From positions 45,369,178 to 45,433,177 of the forward strand of contig CP141143.1 in assembly GCA_035235625.1 (NCBI GenBank): 64,000 bases of DNA. Direction: 5' to 3'. The stretch comes from Saururus chinensis. Its lineage: Eukaryota; Streptophyta; Magnoliopsida; Piperales; Saururaceae. The position numbers and the translations under genes were made by a program. Position 1 is the first letter of the stretch. The number at the start of each line of letters is the position of its first letter. Under the pieces are notes generated by a model that worked only from the letters and a program-made list of their open reading frames with translations, made no database searches and was not told the DNA's origin. Below, piece after piece: positions 33,246 through 44,757 of the stretch.

Positions 33246-35135
33246 AGGGGGTTAGTCAATCTGAATTTTAAAATAAAATCTTTGAATTTAAAATTTTGGT
33301 GTTTGTCATTTAGAATTTTTAACAACATATTTACAATCCAGCGTTAGTAAAAGCAGATTCTGATTACCATAATGAAAATATAGCATTAGTGAATTGGCAA
33401 TCACAATTCCAAATTCACAATCCAGAGGTAGTCAAAAGTTATAAAACATAAAATGATTTGTATTTGGCGGCTTGCATTATAACGTTATTTGGGCATTTCA
33501 CAACACCACCTCCCGAGGTGGTCTTTTGAAATCTTGTCGGGCGGTCATATTTCCAGTCCCTATGATGAGCTTCAGTTGTGTGAAACGGCGCAACCATACC
33601 AGAGGCGAAGATCTTGACGGAGGATGTTTGCATCTTTCCCAGAGAAGAATCTCAGGTTCCTCTTAAACGCCATCTCCTCTTCCACCTGCCTCTGATCCCT
33701 TTCCTCTCCTCTCTCTCCCTCTGAAACCCCTCTCCTGGTCAATCTCTCCGCCCTCCACCATCTTCCCTCCACTATCATGAGTTTTAACCCTAATTTGTGC
33801 CAATACTTTGCTGAATTTGATTGTAAGATTTAGACCTAAGTCGTGCCAATACCTTGCTAAATTTGATTGTAGGATTTGGCCCTAATTCGTGCCATTTCCT
33901 TGCTGGATTTGATTGAGAGTTTCCGCCTTTATTAGTGCCATTCTCATGGTGATTATATTGATTTGCTTCAGCCCCAGTTCAGTGCATTGACATGCTAAAG
34001 TAGGTCATTCTATTTGAGCTTTAATTTGAGTTATGTCTTCCTGAATTACATTATTCCATCTCAGCCTCAATCTGATTTATTATCATGCTAAATGTTTTTA
34101 GTTATTTCAGCCTAGTTTGTTATGTTAGTTTGTTTATTTAATCAAGTCATCTCAACACCAATCTGATTTGTTGTCTTGTTGATTAGGCTCACATGTCTCT
34201 CCCCTAAATCATCATGTTATCATGCTGATTATGTCAGTCAATTTCGTGCATGATATTCTGTGATTAGTCTTTAATCTCTTTGCCTCATGTAGATGCATTA
34301 TATCATATGTTGAGGTAGAGTTTGAGTAAGCTCACCGTAATAGCCATGATGGCACTTTAGGCCCCTATGGCCTCCGCACTTTCAGGACGTTGGTTCCCAA
34401 CTCTTCCAACACTTCGCACACATCTAGATTTTAGAGAATCATGGAAGGCTCATCTACCTCTGGCCTGCATGACCATGAGCACAGTTGGTACCTACATCTC
34501 TAGGCCCATGGCTGATCCAAGTAGATCTCTAGGGATGCTAGGGTTTATTGTTACCATATAGTTACTCCGTTGAGCTGGAGTCGGTATTCAAGTAGCAATA
34601 AGTAAATTGTTTCCTGACAAGAGTCTACTTCCATTTGGGTTGCATGGTCCTTTTTTAGCTAGAGGTCAGACCCTATGAGTTATGGTTAAATTCAACACTC
34701 AGTGTCTTATGAATTATTTTACATGTGTTACCAACTATTGGTATGACTATGAGTGGCTTTTCATGCATCTTACTGAGTATTAGTGGAAATACTCATGCAT
34801 CTATGCAATGGAGGTTCAGCTCAAAATTCAGAGTAACAGGGTTACTTAGCAGGCGATACATAGTGCTAGCATGGTAGATTTTTGAAGTTATTGGGGCATT
34901 AGACTTTGTTTCCATGCTGATTGTAATAAGGCACTATGTTGCCCAGAATAGTAGTTTATGTTATTTCATTATGTAAATGTACTTGAACATGGCTGAGCTA
35001 TGAAACTAGATTTATGAGGATCATATTTCATTAGATAATGTATTTTAGGTTTTGTGATGCTTGGCAATGTTAGATAAAGCCCTGAGTTTACATTGCTTTT
35101 ATGTTTTTCTGAATAAAAACTGAGGGTTTCACAAG
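33246..35135 (+). mobile_element. LTR-like family F, plus orientation
   Basis: A 1.9-kb non-satellite insert. Its 3' end (AACTGAGGGTTTCACA) is LTR-like. Its middle (34,330-34,560) matches, reverse-complemented, 46,190-46,440: shared ATAGCCATGATGG, ATCATGGAAGGCTCATCTAC and GGCTGATCCAAGTAGATCTC. A degenerate tandem repeat of about 40-45 bp lies at 33,800-34,300 (GCCCTAATTnGTGCC, TTGCTGnATTTGATTG). The first 180 bp (33,246-33,430) is AT-rich and MITE-like but without clear inverted ends. About 85 bp of satellite is missing across the insertion, and no target duplication is seen. I recognise no coding domain. Confidence 0.6.
33430..33780. other. Gene-like GC-richer segment within family F, unrecognised
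   Basis: This segment is richer in GC than its surroundings and contains a pyrimidine-rich leader (CTCTCCTCTCTCTCCCTCTG) near 33,700. An overlapping minus-strand frame of 68 codons (33,572-33,778, with EEEMAFKRNLRFFSGKDANI) reads through it. An inverted repeat ACCACCT-CCCG-AGGTGGT lies at about 33,506-33,523. It could be the promoter and leader of LTR F, or a captured exon. I recognise no family, and the minus copy of F (61,685-62,093) is truncated before this part, so I cannot compare. Confidence 0.35.
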
Positions 35136-35444
35136 AGGTGCGATTGGTTCGTTCTTTAGTACATTTGATACATTCTTACGAACATTACAAATTAGTACTT
35201 ATATATTTCAAATAATTAACTACACATTCGTGATGGGCTTTAGTTATTGGTTCTAGATCTGGTTAAGTAAACAAAATCATATAAGTTAAGGGAAAATGAC
35301 CAAGTTGTGCTATTACTATGTCCATTTAATTCATCATTACGAACGCAAAAAATGTTTGGGAGGTCTCTTTAAACTTTAAAAGATATAAAGATTTGTGCAT
35401 ATTCTTAACGAACTTCAATTTTAATCAATTAATAGGATAAAGCT
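35136..35444 (-). repeat. Satellite remnant, reverse orientation
   Basis: About one monomer (GTGCGATTGGTTCG ... GGAGGTCTCTTTAAAC ... AATTAATAGGATAAAGCT) between LTR F and the family A element. The element is inserted within the block ATAGGATAA/CTTGACC of the monomer. Confidence 0.88.
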
Positions 35445-38400
35445 TGTCATGCCCCGACACCCACCTAACCCGAGCCAGACCCTGTCCAAGGAGAGGTCGT
35501 GCGTGCGACATTGATGACCTATTGATCGATGCGGAAGACATAACAGAGTAGCACACCATACACTTTATAGAATAGGAAACGAGGAAAAAATAACAGACAA
35601 CATGTAATAATTAGTCCTCACAAAACACCAACATGCTTAAGTCACCAAGCCCTCTCACGGCTTTAGTCATAAAGTTAACATGAGTCAAGGGGCTAAACTT
35701 GATAGTAAAGTATGAAAAAAAAAAACAACTTGACATAAAACTTTAGACAACAAACAACATAGACGAGCATAGAACACAAGGTCTCTAGGCATCCTCTCTT
35801 ATGCCAAACAATCCACCACGAGATCCAGTTATAGGATGTCCTCATCACATGCATGTCACACCATGCAGCTGCAAACAAAAACATACGAGAAATAGGGGTG
35901 AGTAAAAATACTCAGCAAGGTTGTACAATAGAGGATAAATCTACAATCAACATAGATGTTTCACATGAAGTTCATCACATAAACACATCCATTTATCATA
36001 GAACATTTGCATCACATGTGCATCTCTGTGTCATGACTACTCATCATATACACATACTCAAAATCTCATCAACATACCTCCTACATAACATTCCACATGG
36101 CATACCATAATATCATCTCATTAATGATTCATTCTCAATGTATACAATAATCCTGCATAATAGTGTCTCAAAACACACTATCCATAGCATGCTTTACTAG
36201 TCTCAATTATAAGCATTCCCCCTACATAAAAAGTATATGTAACACACTAACCATAATCATACATAAAAGATATTCTTAATCAAAAGCATTCATCCTGCAT
36301 GAAAAAGAGCCTCTAACATACTAACCACAATCATGAATAATTATTTTCAATTATAAGCATTCACCCTCCCTGAAAAGTATCTCTCACACACTAACCACAA
36401 TCATGCATAATTATTCTCAATCACAAGCATTCATCCTACATGAAAAGTGTCTCTAACACACTAACCATAATCAACGATGGTGATTGTCTCATAAGACAGA
36501 GAGAATAAACATGCTCCTCAAGGCTGAAACCGTTAAGCAACCTAATACCAAATATGCCCGGTCCTCAATGCCGAAGCCCTCAAGCAACCACTGCCCATCA
36601 AGACTAAACTTTCGAGCAGCCCTGCTTATCACGACCGAAATACCAAGGAGCACTATTTGTCATGACCAATATCTTAAGCAACAATACATGGTAAGCACGT
36701 GCATTCGGACAACCCAGCTGGATTCTCAGGGTCAAGATAATCTCAATAATTTAATCTCCTTATAGCATTTCCGCTCTACTCAAGCGAAAGGAGGAAAACC
36801 CATCATAAAAGGGACATAAAACATCATCATTTCTGATGTAAAACTCAATTGATAAGCCTCCGATCAATTAATCTAGCAAGCAATATCACCCTATTGCATA
36901 CAATCGATCAATCACGGTTAATCTCAATAAACATCATCCATCAAACCCTTTTTATGATGCATGCAACACGGTACATACATGAGTAATAGTACATGAATTA
37001 TACATGAGATGTGCTCCAATTAGTCCATATGTGCATCATTCCTAATCTATATGTGTCAAATAGTCACCACAATTACGACCACAAGTGCATGCATAGCAAT
37101 AGTGTTAAAATCTAAGCATATACATTTGCATCATGAACAAACCGTCGTCATACTACAAATAAGCTCTCATGATTTTATCATGGTCCCCTCTCACTGAAAT
37201 CATGAATAAAGTCTCTTCAAAACCTCAAAAGGCACAAGTCCAAGCCAATTACGACTTATACTAGGCTTAGGTAGGCATCATCATTACTACACTTAAGCTA
37301 AACGTGGAAATATAGTTCACCCACAATTAGCACAACATGTGTATACATGCCCATTCTCATACTTTAAACTTTCTGGAATCATGAATAAAACATGGAGAAT
37401 CATCAAACATGAATTTAAGATAAGGAGAATATCATGCTAAAATTCAATATCATGTAACCAATTTCATAATTGAACAACCTAATAGCTTTCAATATAATAT
37501 TCATGCCTGCACAGTAGTATTTCTAAGTAAAAATAACTCATCATAACCATAACAAAAGAGATTCAAGAATAAGAGCATGGAAAATGACAAAATACCTGAA
37601 ATGGCCAAAACTATCGTATGGCTATTCGATCCGCCAAATGGCCATTTGAACGCCTGGACTTTTGATCAACCAAACAACCATTCGATCACTAGGCCCTTCA
37701 AATAGTCAAATCTGGTTCATCTTCAACCTTGCAAACCCAAAACCAAAAATACACAAACTCAACAAGAACATCCTAATAAATGTTCCAAACATCATAATAT
37801 GAAATATAAGCTTAAGACATGATAAATCTAGTCATTTATCATCTAAATCAAAAGACAATTACAAAAAATATCATGTTTTACATAACCCACCATTAAAGCT
37901 CAACATTAATAAAAACTCACATAAACCATTCCAAACATAAATTCGAGACATAAACCCATTTTGGAAGAAAAAACCCTTTATAGTGAGTTTTTGGTAAAAA
38001 ATCGAAGCTTCAATCTCCTCAAATCCCTACCCAAAATGAGGGTTTCCATAATGCTTATTAAATCTGAATATTTAAGTTTAAACCATTTGAAAACATGTAG
38101 ATCTAGGGCATTCATTGTCTAAAAATTAAAATCCCTCATTAGAGATTTGAAGTATGGATTAAAATAAGAACCTTTAACAGGGTAAAGCAAGATTTAACTT
38201 TGGAAAAGATGGGATTACGAAAGATTAACCAAAAACCTAAGAGATTAGGGCTTACCTAAACCAACTTTTCCTCTTTTGGAATGGGGATTAGGGCTTATCA
38301 GCCTCCTAGATCTGAGCCCTTCCCAAATGGGAATGGAGCTGGGATTTTCTATTTATAGTAAGTTATGTGATGTACGCATTAAAAACTTAGGGTACGAATA

Positions 38401-38758
38401 TAATTTTGTACTAAAAATAGGTAATTTGGTCATTTTAGGTCTAAAAAAAAGTTTAAAAATTTGGAACTCTTTAATGATAAAATAAGTCAGGTTTAGGGTC
38501 TCGTGGGACATTCACCCCAAATATGCGGATGTGGGGCCCACAGTGGGACCCGTACCCTAATTTTTTTTAAAATTCCCAAATATTCTAAAAAAATTGGATA
38601 AACTTAGTTTAGCATTAAAAACAATAAAATGAAGAAAAACATTAATTAAAACCATCATTAACCCCAAAACAAGAAAAACCAACCAAATTAGAACAAAATC
38701 ACACAATAGCAACGTAATTAAATTTAAAATAGATCGGTTTAGGGTTAGAGATCTTACA
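35445..38758 (-). mobile_element. Family A 3' LTR of the second element, minus strand (about 3.3 kb)
   Basis: On the minus strand it starts TGTAAGATCTCTAACCC at 38,758 and ends GGTGTCGGGGCATGACA at 35,445. It has a TATA box (complement of CTATTTATAG, 38,349-38,358) and TTCGAA-type boxes at 37,600-37,720. A 70-bp tandem repeat at 36,130-36,480 shows CTAACCACAATCATG at 36,321, 36,391 and 36,461. It shares layout with the plus-strand LTR at 24,738 but is clearly diverged. The left flank is satellite (AAGCT); the outer end of the 5' LTR is lost, so no duplication can be scored. Confidence 0.9.
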
Positions 38759-39960
38759 TTGTTGCCTCCTTTAGGAATTTTTGTCCCTAAACATCCCTAA
38801 AAAGCGACAGTAAAAAGGTGGGGATACTGCTCCCTTACTTCATCCTCCCGCTTCCATGTGGCTTCCTCCACGCTGTGATTGTGCCATATAACCTTTACTA
38901 ACGGAATCACCTTATGGCGAAGAGTCTTCTCCTTTATGTCCACGATTCGCAATAGCATTTCTACATATGGGGAAAATCTAGCTCATACTTCAAAAGAAAT
39001 GACACATGGAACTCATTGTGAATGTTCTTGAATCGAGGAGGTAGAGCCACTTGATAAGGCATTTGGACATGAAGGAAGCAATGTCTCTCTTCATACCACT
39101 CCACCAGAATGTCCTCTTCACATTATGATACATCTTGATTCCCCCTGGGTGGATGGAGAACCTAGAGTGGTGTGCCTTTGACAAGAAACGCTCCATAAGC
39201 TCCACAGAGTTTGGCACAAACAACCAGCCTCTATAAATCAGGCTCCCATCTGACCTCTCCTCAAAGTCAATCACTGCCTTCTCCCTCAACATAGCCTTAA
39301 AGGCTTGAGTCACCTCATCCCTCTTTTGATCTTCAACAACTTCATCAACCAAGCTAGAGCTTATGGAAAGGTTAGAGAACAACCACCCTCATGCAGCCTC
39401 CATAGCTAACTCTGGCTTAAGCTCAATGACTTCCTCATACAAAAGCCAATCTTGGACATGCACACAAGCTACCGAAGTGACTCATTTTCTACTGAAGGCA
39501 TCCGCCACCATGTTAGCTTTATCAGGATGATAAGAGATAGTCAAGTCATAGTCCTTAAGAAACTCCAACCATCTCCTTTGCCACATATTCAAGTCCCTTT
39601 GGGTGAATCGATACATCAATCTCTTGTGATCAGTGAACACCTCAAACTTCTAACCATAAAGAAAGTGCCACCAAATCTTTAATGCAAATACCATGGCCAC
39701 TAACTCCAAGTCATGAGTAGGATAGTTTCATTCATGCACTCTAAACTGATGAGATGAATAAGCTACCACTTTCCCATGCTGCTTGAGTGCACACACCAAA
39801 CCATAAAGTGAAGCATCACTATTGACCACATATATCCACCACTCCTAGAAGGCAAAGTCAAGACCGGAGCTGAAGTCAACATTTTCTTTAACTCTTGGAA
39901 GATTTCTTCACATGCTTGACTCTACTCAAACTTCTCATTCTTTCTTGTCAACTTGGTTAT
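38759..39960 (-). pseudogene. Family A pol remnant: RNase H, integrase zinc finger, tail
   Basis: Minus strand. RNase H reads across stops at 39,480-39,850 ([49 protein letters not shown]). The spacer and H2C2 finger follow at 38,990-39,382 (VVEDQKRDEVTQAFKAML; AHHSRFSIHPGGIKMYHNVK; WWSGMKRDIASFMSKC). At about 39,066 the sequence jumps from the first Cys of the finger to the integrase C-terminus (FKNIHNEFHVSFLLKYELDF). The whole integrase core is therefore deleted, and the tail to 38,795 is full of stops. The element cannot encode an integrase. Confidence 0.88.
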
Positions 39961-40340
39961 AGGGCTTTCAAGATAGGATTCGAGCCCAAAATGTGATAGA
40001 AAAGGAATTCGATCTCCTTCTCGGGATGAAATCCTGCCAAGTCATTAGGAAAAACATCTGCAAACTCTGACACTAACCGAAGGGATTCAAGAGGAGGTAG
40101 CTCCGCACTCGTCACCAAGATGCTTACAAGAAAATTGACACACCCTCTATGAATCCACCTTCTAGCATTAGAGAAGCCACCAAGAATTTTCTGCTAGCCC
40201 ATCTCCTACATCCTAGAAGATGAAAGGCTTAACATCTGGCTAGGAAAACACCACTTTCTTCCCACAACAATCAACATGTACATGATACATAGACATCATG
40301 TTCAGGCTTAGAATCACATCAAAACAAATCATATGCAAGA
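39960..40340 (-). pseudogene. Family A linker with RT core deleted
   Basis: Minus strand. The protease-RT linker (EKEIEFLFYHILGSNPI) is joined at about 39,970 directly to the end of the RT region (SPITKLTRKNEKFE-like). Comparison with 17,528-18,392 shows that the fingers, palm and FxDD box of RT (several hundred bp) are absent. This deletion and the integrase one make the copy dependent on another element for any movement. Confidence 0.75.
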
Positions 40341-40637
40341 TAATCAAATCAACATGCAACTCATGCTCATAAATTGACATAGAGGCCTTCTCAAGATATT
40401 CCTTTGTCTAAAGTGAAAATGAAGGAGTAGACATACAAATGAAATAAATAGCAACTTATGATCAACATCAAGATCATAAGCAACATGCAGAGAGATGAAT
40501 GAGTGAGAAGAGCCGGTATCAAATAACACCTTAGCATAGTGACAGGCAATGACGATTATACCTTCTACTACGACTAAGGAGTTGGCTAGCTCATGGGCCG
40601 AAATAGCATACACCTTCCCTTTGTTGACCGGCCTCAT
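40340..40637 (-). pseudogene. Family A protease, minus strand
   Basis: Frame MRPVNKGKVYAISAHELANS, then VVEGIIVIACHYAKVLFDTG and DTGSSHSFISLHVAYDLDVD. The DTGSS box is the retropepsin active site that cleaves the Gag-Pol polyprotein. The start of the retropepsin domain is intact for about 70 residues. A frameshift near 40,430 leads to an out-of-frame hydrophobic tail. The remainder (DMMSMYHVHVDCCGKKVVFS-like) can be followed in another frame towards 40,200. Confidence 0.85.
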
Positions 40638-41709
40638 TCCCTTTGCATCTTGCTTCCCAGTTTGAGGTCTTACCTGGGGCCCTAGGTTCTACAAAATTGG
40701 CTGATGCTTAGGTGCACCAACCTAATCTCGTTGAGCACATTTACTCTTGATGTGCCACTCTTGCCCACAAAATTAACAAACAATGCCAGCCCGGTAGTTG
40801 ATTGGACCATAATTTAGTAGAACCGGTTGATGCCCTAGTGCATCTTCATGAGCTCTCTTATAACACTCCCTTTTGTAGTCCCCCTTTTCCCACATAGGTA
40901 GCAATTGATATTAACGTGAAGACTAGTGTGGTCCGACTGCACGTACTTGGTGTGGTTCCTAACGAGTTCACCGCCATGATGCCTTTGGTTTTGGTGAGCA
41001 TGGGAGTCCTCTTGCCTTGGCCTCTTGGATTATTCCTCCTTCTTCTTCATATACTCCTCCGAGTCCCGCTCAATTACGATGGCGATCTCTAAGATACCAA
41101 GGTCTTATGTTGGAAAGGAACTACCCAGCCTTTGATAAAGGGCCTCAATCCATCCTCAAACTTCCTCCAACACTCATACTCATCACCAAAGAAGCCAGAT
41201 GCAAAGCGTTTGCGCTCCACAAATTTATTCTTGTAGGCTAAAACAATCACGGATCCCGGCCAAAGGTTCAAGATTCCTTTTTCTTCTCTTCCCGAATGTG
41301 GAGGGGGAAATACTTGTCATTAAAAGATGACAAGAATTCCTACCAGGGAATATCCACGTGCCCCTAGAACTGCTGTCTCTCCATGGACAACCAACACTGC
41401 TGAGCCTCGCCCTTAAAAGTGAAGGCTACAAGTCGAGTCTTATCGTCCTCTGCACACCGTTAAGCACTAAAGATTTTCTCCATGTGTAGTCTCCAGTTGT
41501 CTACCTCAGAAGCATCCAACCCACCTTTGAAGTTAGGGGGGGTTAAGCTTCTTTAATCCCTCTAGCAAAAGAGACTCGGACCCGCTGCATCTTGCATGCT
41601 TTGTCAAGACGACCTGTGTTAACCCCTCGATGGTAGTTAACATGACATTGACTCTGGGGTCTCAGGCACAATGATGGTTATTAGCACCTGTATGATTAGA
41701 ACTAGCCAT
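40638..41709 (-). pseudogene. Family A gag, minus strand
   Basis: Minus-strand gag spread over several frames. It includes VLAYKNKFVERKRFASGFFG, DEYECWRKFEDGLRPFIKGW and VVPFQHKTL (41,089-41,250), the capsid-like retrotransposon gag core. Two zinc knuckles follow near 40,760-40,900: CYLCGKKGDYKREC, with Asp replacing the ligand His, and a degenerate CxFCGQEWHIKSKC after a stop. The expected start lies near 41,709 (ATG opposite CAT in AACTAGCCATTTG), about 195 bp from the primer site. Many stops; not functional. Confidence 0.78.
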
Positions 41710-41904
41710 TTGTACACCAACTAGACCTTAATCATACCACCTAATAATGCACAAGCAACCCAAGATACAAGCAAGCAAACAATCAAGACAAGCAACAAAC
41801 AAAATTCTACATCACTAGTTATCTCTAAGTATTTCATCACCTCACACACCCCATTAACCCTTAAGACTCATTACATAACCTCATCTAGTCTTTAATAAAG
41901 AGGT

Positions 41905-41916
41905 TCTCTGATACCA
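41905..41916 (-). other. tRNA-iMet primer binding site of the second family A element
   Basis: The minus strand reads TGGTATCAGAGAAC, matching the standard plant retroelement PBS complementary to the 3' end of initiator tRNA-Met (TGGTATCAGAG). It marks the 5' end of the internal region. The remnant of the 5' LTR end (GGCGTGTTAAAG) lies just beside it at 41,917-41,937. Confidence 0.9.
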
Positions 41917-41937
41917 AAAACTTTAACACGCCTTGGC

Positions 41938-43345
41938 TGTAGCACCCCGGCCCGGTAAACCCCGACCTGGACCGGGGGTTGGCTTGGAAGATAGAATCGG
42001 AGTTTATAAAATCAGCGGAAAAATAAAAACTGACAGACCAGGAGCAGCAGACTCTGTGTGCGAGCAAAACATATTTCTACCCACTACGAAACTATAATGT
42101 TCCATTGCGCGTAGATCAGAACAAACCTAATTTTATAACTAATTTGGATCGGGCCAACGTTATTTATCGTTGGTTGCCTACGTACATATTGGATATCATC
42201 TCTGACGTTATTCCAATACGATCGGATCCGGACGTAGTTCTGCCTAACGGCTAATACATGCATTAGGCATTACAAAATCATATACGTTAAAATACGTATA
42301 TCCTTATATCCGAATAATCATTCGGAATCAGACGGAAATCTCATAAAACATCGGAGTTGAACGGAAGCCAGTAAATCAGTGGAATACATATCTCACATAG
42401 GTGAGCAGACACAATCACATATCTCACTCTATCATAGAGCAGAGCAAAACACACTACAGAGTATGTTGGATCATATCAGATTGGAGTACGTCAAAGCACA
42501 ATGAAGCATTTCCGAGTAATTCAGATCACATCAAAGTAAATCAAATAGGAACATGTAAGCATATATCAGATCTTAGCAAATTATATAAGATATGCATGCA
42601 CATAAATCATATTAAATTATAAAGTTAGAAAAGCGTACTCCCCTGCAGTTCTGAATGTAGCGACGTTCGAAGCTGCTTGTTTCTTCAAGGTGTCCTCCCT
42701 TTCTGATCTGGAGACGGCGGACAGAACCTCCTCTAGCTTCGGAACACTTTACCCTTCCTACGCCCGTAGGCAGCGGACAGAACCTCCCCTTACCCGGAGA
42801 TACTTTTTCCTTTCCGCGCCCGTAGGCAGCGGACAGAACCTCCCCTTACCCGGAGACACTTTTCCCTTTCCGTGCCCGTAGGCGGCGGATAGAACCCCCC
42901 TTATCCAGAGACACTTTTCCCTTTCCGCGCCCGTAGGCGGCGGATAGAACCTCCCCTTAGCCGGAGACACTTTTCCCTTTCCACGCCCATAGGCGGCGGA
43001 CAGAACCCCCCCTTACCTTGAGACACTATCCTTTCCGCGCCCGTAAGTGGCAGACAGAACCTCCCCTTGCCCCAGGACATTTCCCCTATATAGGGTTGCT
43101 AACTCGAAGAATTAATGCTTCCAATGCGTAGAACACCCTCGAGCTTTTTGAACAGAAGAAAACGGATACAGAATCACTCCCGAAAGTTCTCCGAAAAAAT
43201 GAACAGAAATGAACTATTTATGAGAGATTGGCGTGCGAGCGTACCAGGGAAGAGGAAAGATGCCCGCATGCGCTTGAGCCATGTGGCGCATTTTGATTGG
43301 GCAGCCATGATGGTCGGTGCACGCCGACGTGAGCGTGACGCGCGC
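41938..43345 (-). mobile_element. LTR-like insertion G in the 5' LTR of family A
   Basis: On the minus strand it ends GGGCCGGGGTGCTACA at 41,938. It has a TATA-like CATAAATAG at about 43,210-43,220 in the position expected for U3. It separates the primer-site side of the family A LTR (41,917-41,937) from further family A LTR sequence at 43,346. About 215 bp of the host LTR is missing, so no target duplication is expected. Contains the 56-bp minisatellite at 42,700-43,085. Shares a block with family F (see findings). The frames 42,758-42,970 (minus) and 42,690-42,881 (plus) come from the minisatellite. Confidence 0.6.
42700..43085 (+). repeat. 55-56-bp minisatellite, about seven copies
   Basis: GCCCGTAGGC recurs at 42,762, 42,818, 42,874, 42,929, 42,984 (CCCATAGGC) and 43,039 (GTAAGTG), spacing 55-56 bp. 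Consensus parts: CGGACAGAACCTCCCCTTAC, CCGGAGACACTTTTCCCTTT and CCGCGCCCGTAGGC. Confidence 0.95.
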
Positions 43346-43491
43346 GTCATAAAATTAACATGAGTCAAGGGGCCAAACTGGTGAGTAAAGTATGTAACAA
43401 AATCAACATGATATAAAACTCTAGATAGCAAACAACATAGACAAGCATGGAACACAAGGTCTCTAGGCATCCTCTCCTATGCCAAACCATC
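43346..43491 (-). mobile_element. Remnant of family A 5' LTR
   Basis: Matches 35,665-35,815 of the 3' LTR closely: CATAAAATTAACATGAGTCA, then GAACACAAGGTCTCTAGGC and ATGCCAAACCAT. It is cut at 43,491 by the LTR of element H; the rest of the 5' LTR is absent from the window. Confidence 0.9.
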
Positions 43492-43854
43492 TGTTGTGAA
43501 CGTGTAAGGGGCTACTATTGGGGCCACATGCAAGGATAATAAGGATTTTGATTATGTTATTATGTAATAAGGGCATTTAGTTAATTAGATTAATTAGGGT
43601 ATTAGTGTTTTCTTTTAATTATGTTATTGGGCTTTAGGTGCCTGTTAGTGAGCCCATTAGATAGCCTATTTAAATGTAAGGGCTACGCCCAAAGTGGATT
43701 ATGGAATGAATCATGTCTTATCTCCTTCTCTTCTCCCCTACCTCTCTCTCTTGTCCAGTGGCCATGCCACTCCTTCTCCCCTTTCCCAACCTTCTTGCAC
43801 CGCTCCCTTCCCGTTACCGGCTAGCCAGGCCATTGTGGACATTGGTCCACAACA
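43492..43854 (+). mobile_element. 5' LTR of non-autonomous element H (363 bp)
   Basis: Bounded by TGTTGTG at the start and CACAACA at the end, which form perfect 7-bp terminal inverted repeats. It is immediately followed by a primer binding site. A pyrimidine-rich stretch (CTCCTTCTCTTCTCCCCTAC) lies at about 43,720-43,740. Related at both ends to the 3' LTR of family C at 24,184-24,505. No 3' LTR is found: the element is cut at 45,311 by family F sequence. Confidence 0.85.
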
Positions 43855-43855
43855 T

Positions 43856-43868
43856 TGGTATCGGAGCC
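43856..43868 (+). other. tRNA-iMet primer binding site of element H
   Basis: TGGTATCGGAGCC follows the LTR after one base; it differs from the canonical TGGTATCAGAGCC by one position. Confidence 0.88.
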
Positions 43869-43975
43869 GATTTGTGGCGGGTACCACATGAACGTCCACC
43901 GCCATTCCCGGATCCCCCACCACAATCCTTACCGGTTCCGACCAATCCCCGACTAGCAACACCTCCCACCGTGAC

Positions 43976-44757
43976 TGACTACAAAGTGAGAATTAAGAAC
44001 TTACCCCTGCAAACCACCATCATGCTGTTGCTCACGCAGGAAGCCGTGCAATCTGATCTGGCCATGTCCGCTGTTGCTGCAACGTCATTCCACCTTTCCA
44101 ATGCTGGCTTGGCACGACTCGCGTCCAAGTCCATTTCCAGCAAGAGGAAGCACTCGCGGGTGCCGATTGGGATTTATATTGGCCGGCGGGGCACCACTTG
44201 CGGGGTCAACTCCGGGAAGCTTCTCGGAAAGAGACTTTTCCCTAGCCACACTTGATCACGCTAGCGGCTAGCCACTTCTGCAGCTTCAGCGACACCATCT
44301 CGATGAGGCCAGCAACAAACTAGGTGAGGGTAGGCGCTTTGGGAGAGTGGCTCCATCTGCCACAGTAGAGGTGTTCGTGACGGTGCGGCCTAACCCAATC
44401 CTGTGGTTCATGTTCAAGTTCGACGGGGAGCCAGAGTGTATCTCCCAAGTGTTCCTGATCTAGGGCAATCTGCGGCAGTGGGTCTTTACCTACAAGTTCA
44501 GCCTTCGCAAGTCCAGTGATTGGACCACCAGATCTACATGCATGCACCAGTCCTCGGAACCGATCTGCTTGAGGAGCTGGTTGGGCCCGTTGGGCGGCAA
44601 TGGAAGCAGCGAGTGGGAGCGGCTAGTGATGGAGCGCAAGGGCTGGTCCATCACAGTCCACATCCTGTTGGACACTTGAGTGGCCACCACCTCCATGGTC
44701 ACCCCGCTCGTTCCATCCTCGCACAGCTCCGGCCAGATCTTTCGAGCCAACCATGGT
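43976..44757 (+). pseudogene. Captured DUF1005-family plant gene fragment
   Basis: Where gag should be, three linked plus-strand stretches match the plant DUF1005 family (function unknown). First, VRIKNLPLQTTIMLLLTQEA with the signature GIYIGRRGTTCGVNSGKLLG (to about 44,255). Next, ATVEVFVTVRPNP and WFMFKFDGEPECISQVF (44,360-44,465). Then RSWLGPLGGNGSSEWERLVM, ERKGWSITVHILLDT and SSGQIFRANHG (to about 44,757). The FDGEPECSPQVFQIQG, RKGWSITVHDLSGSPVAAAS and GSDRVSRSNPGAW boxes of the family are each recognisable with changes. The first exon region and the last 40 or so residues are missing. Frameshifts and two stops make it a pseudogene. Recognition rests on memory of the family motifs, not a search. 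Confidence 0.82.

Noticed and set aside
42700-43085. CRISPR-like regular repeats
   Set aside because: Units are contiguous without unique spacers, in plant DNA; an ordinary minisatellite within an LTR.
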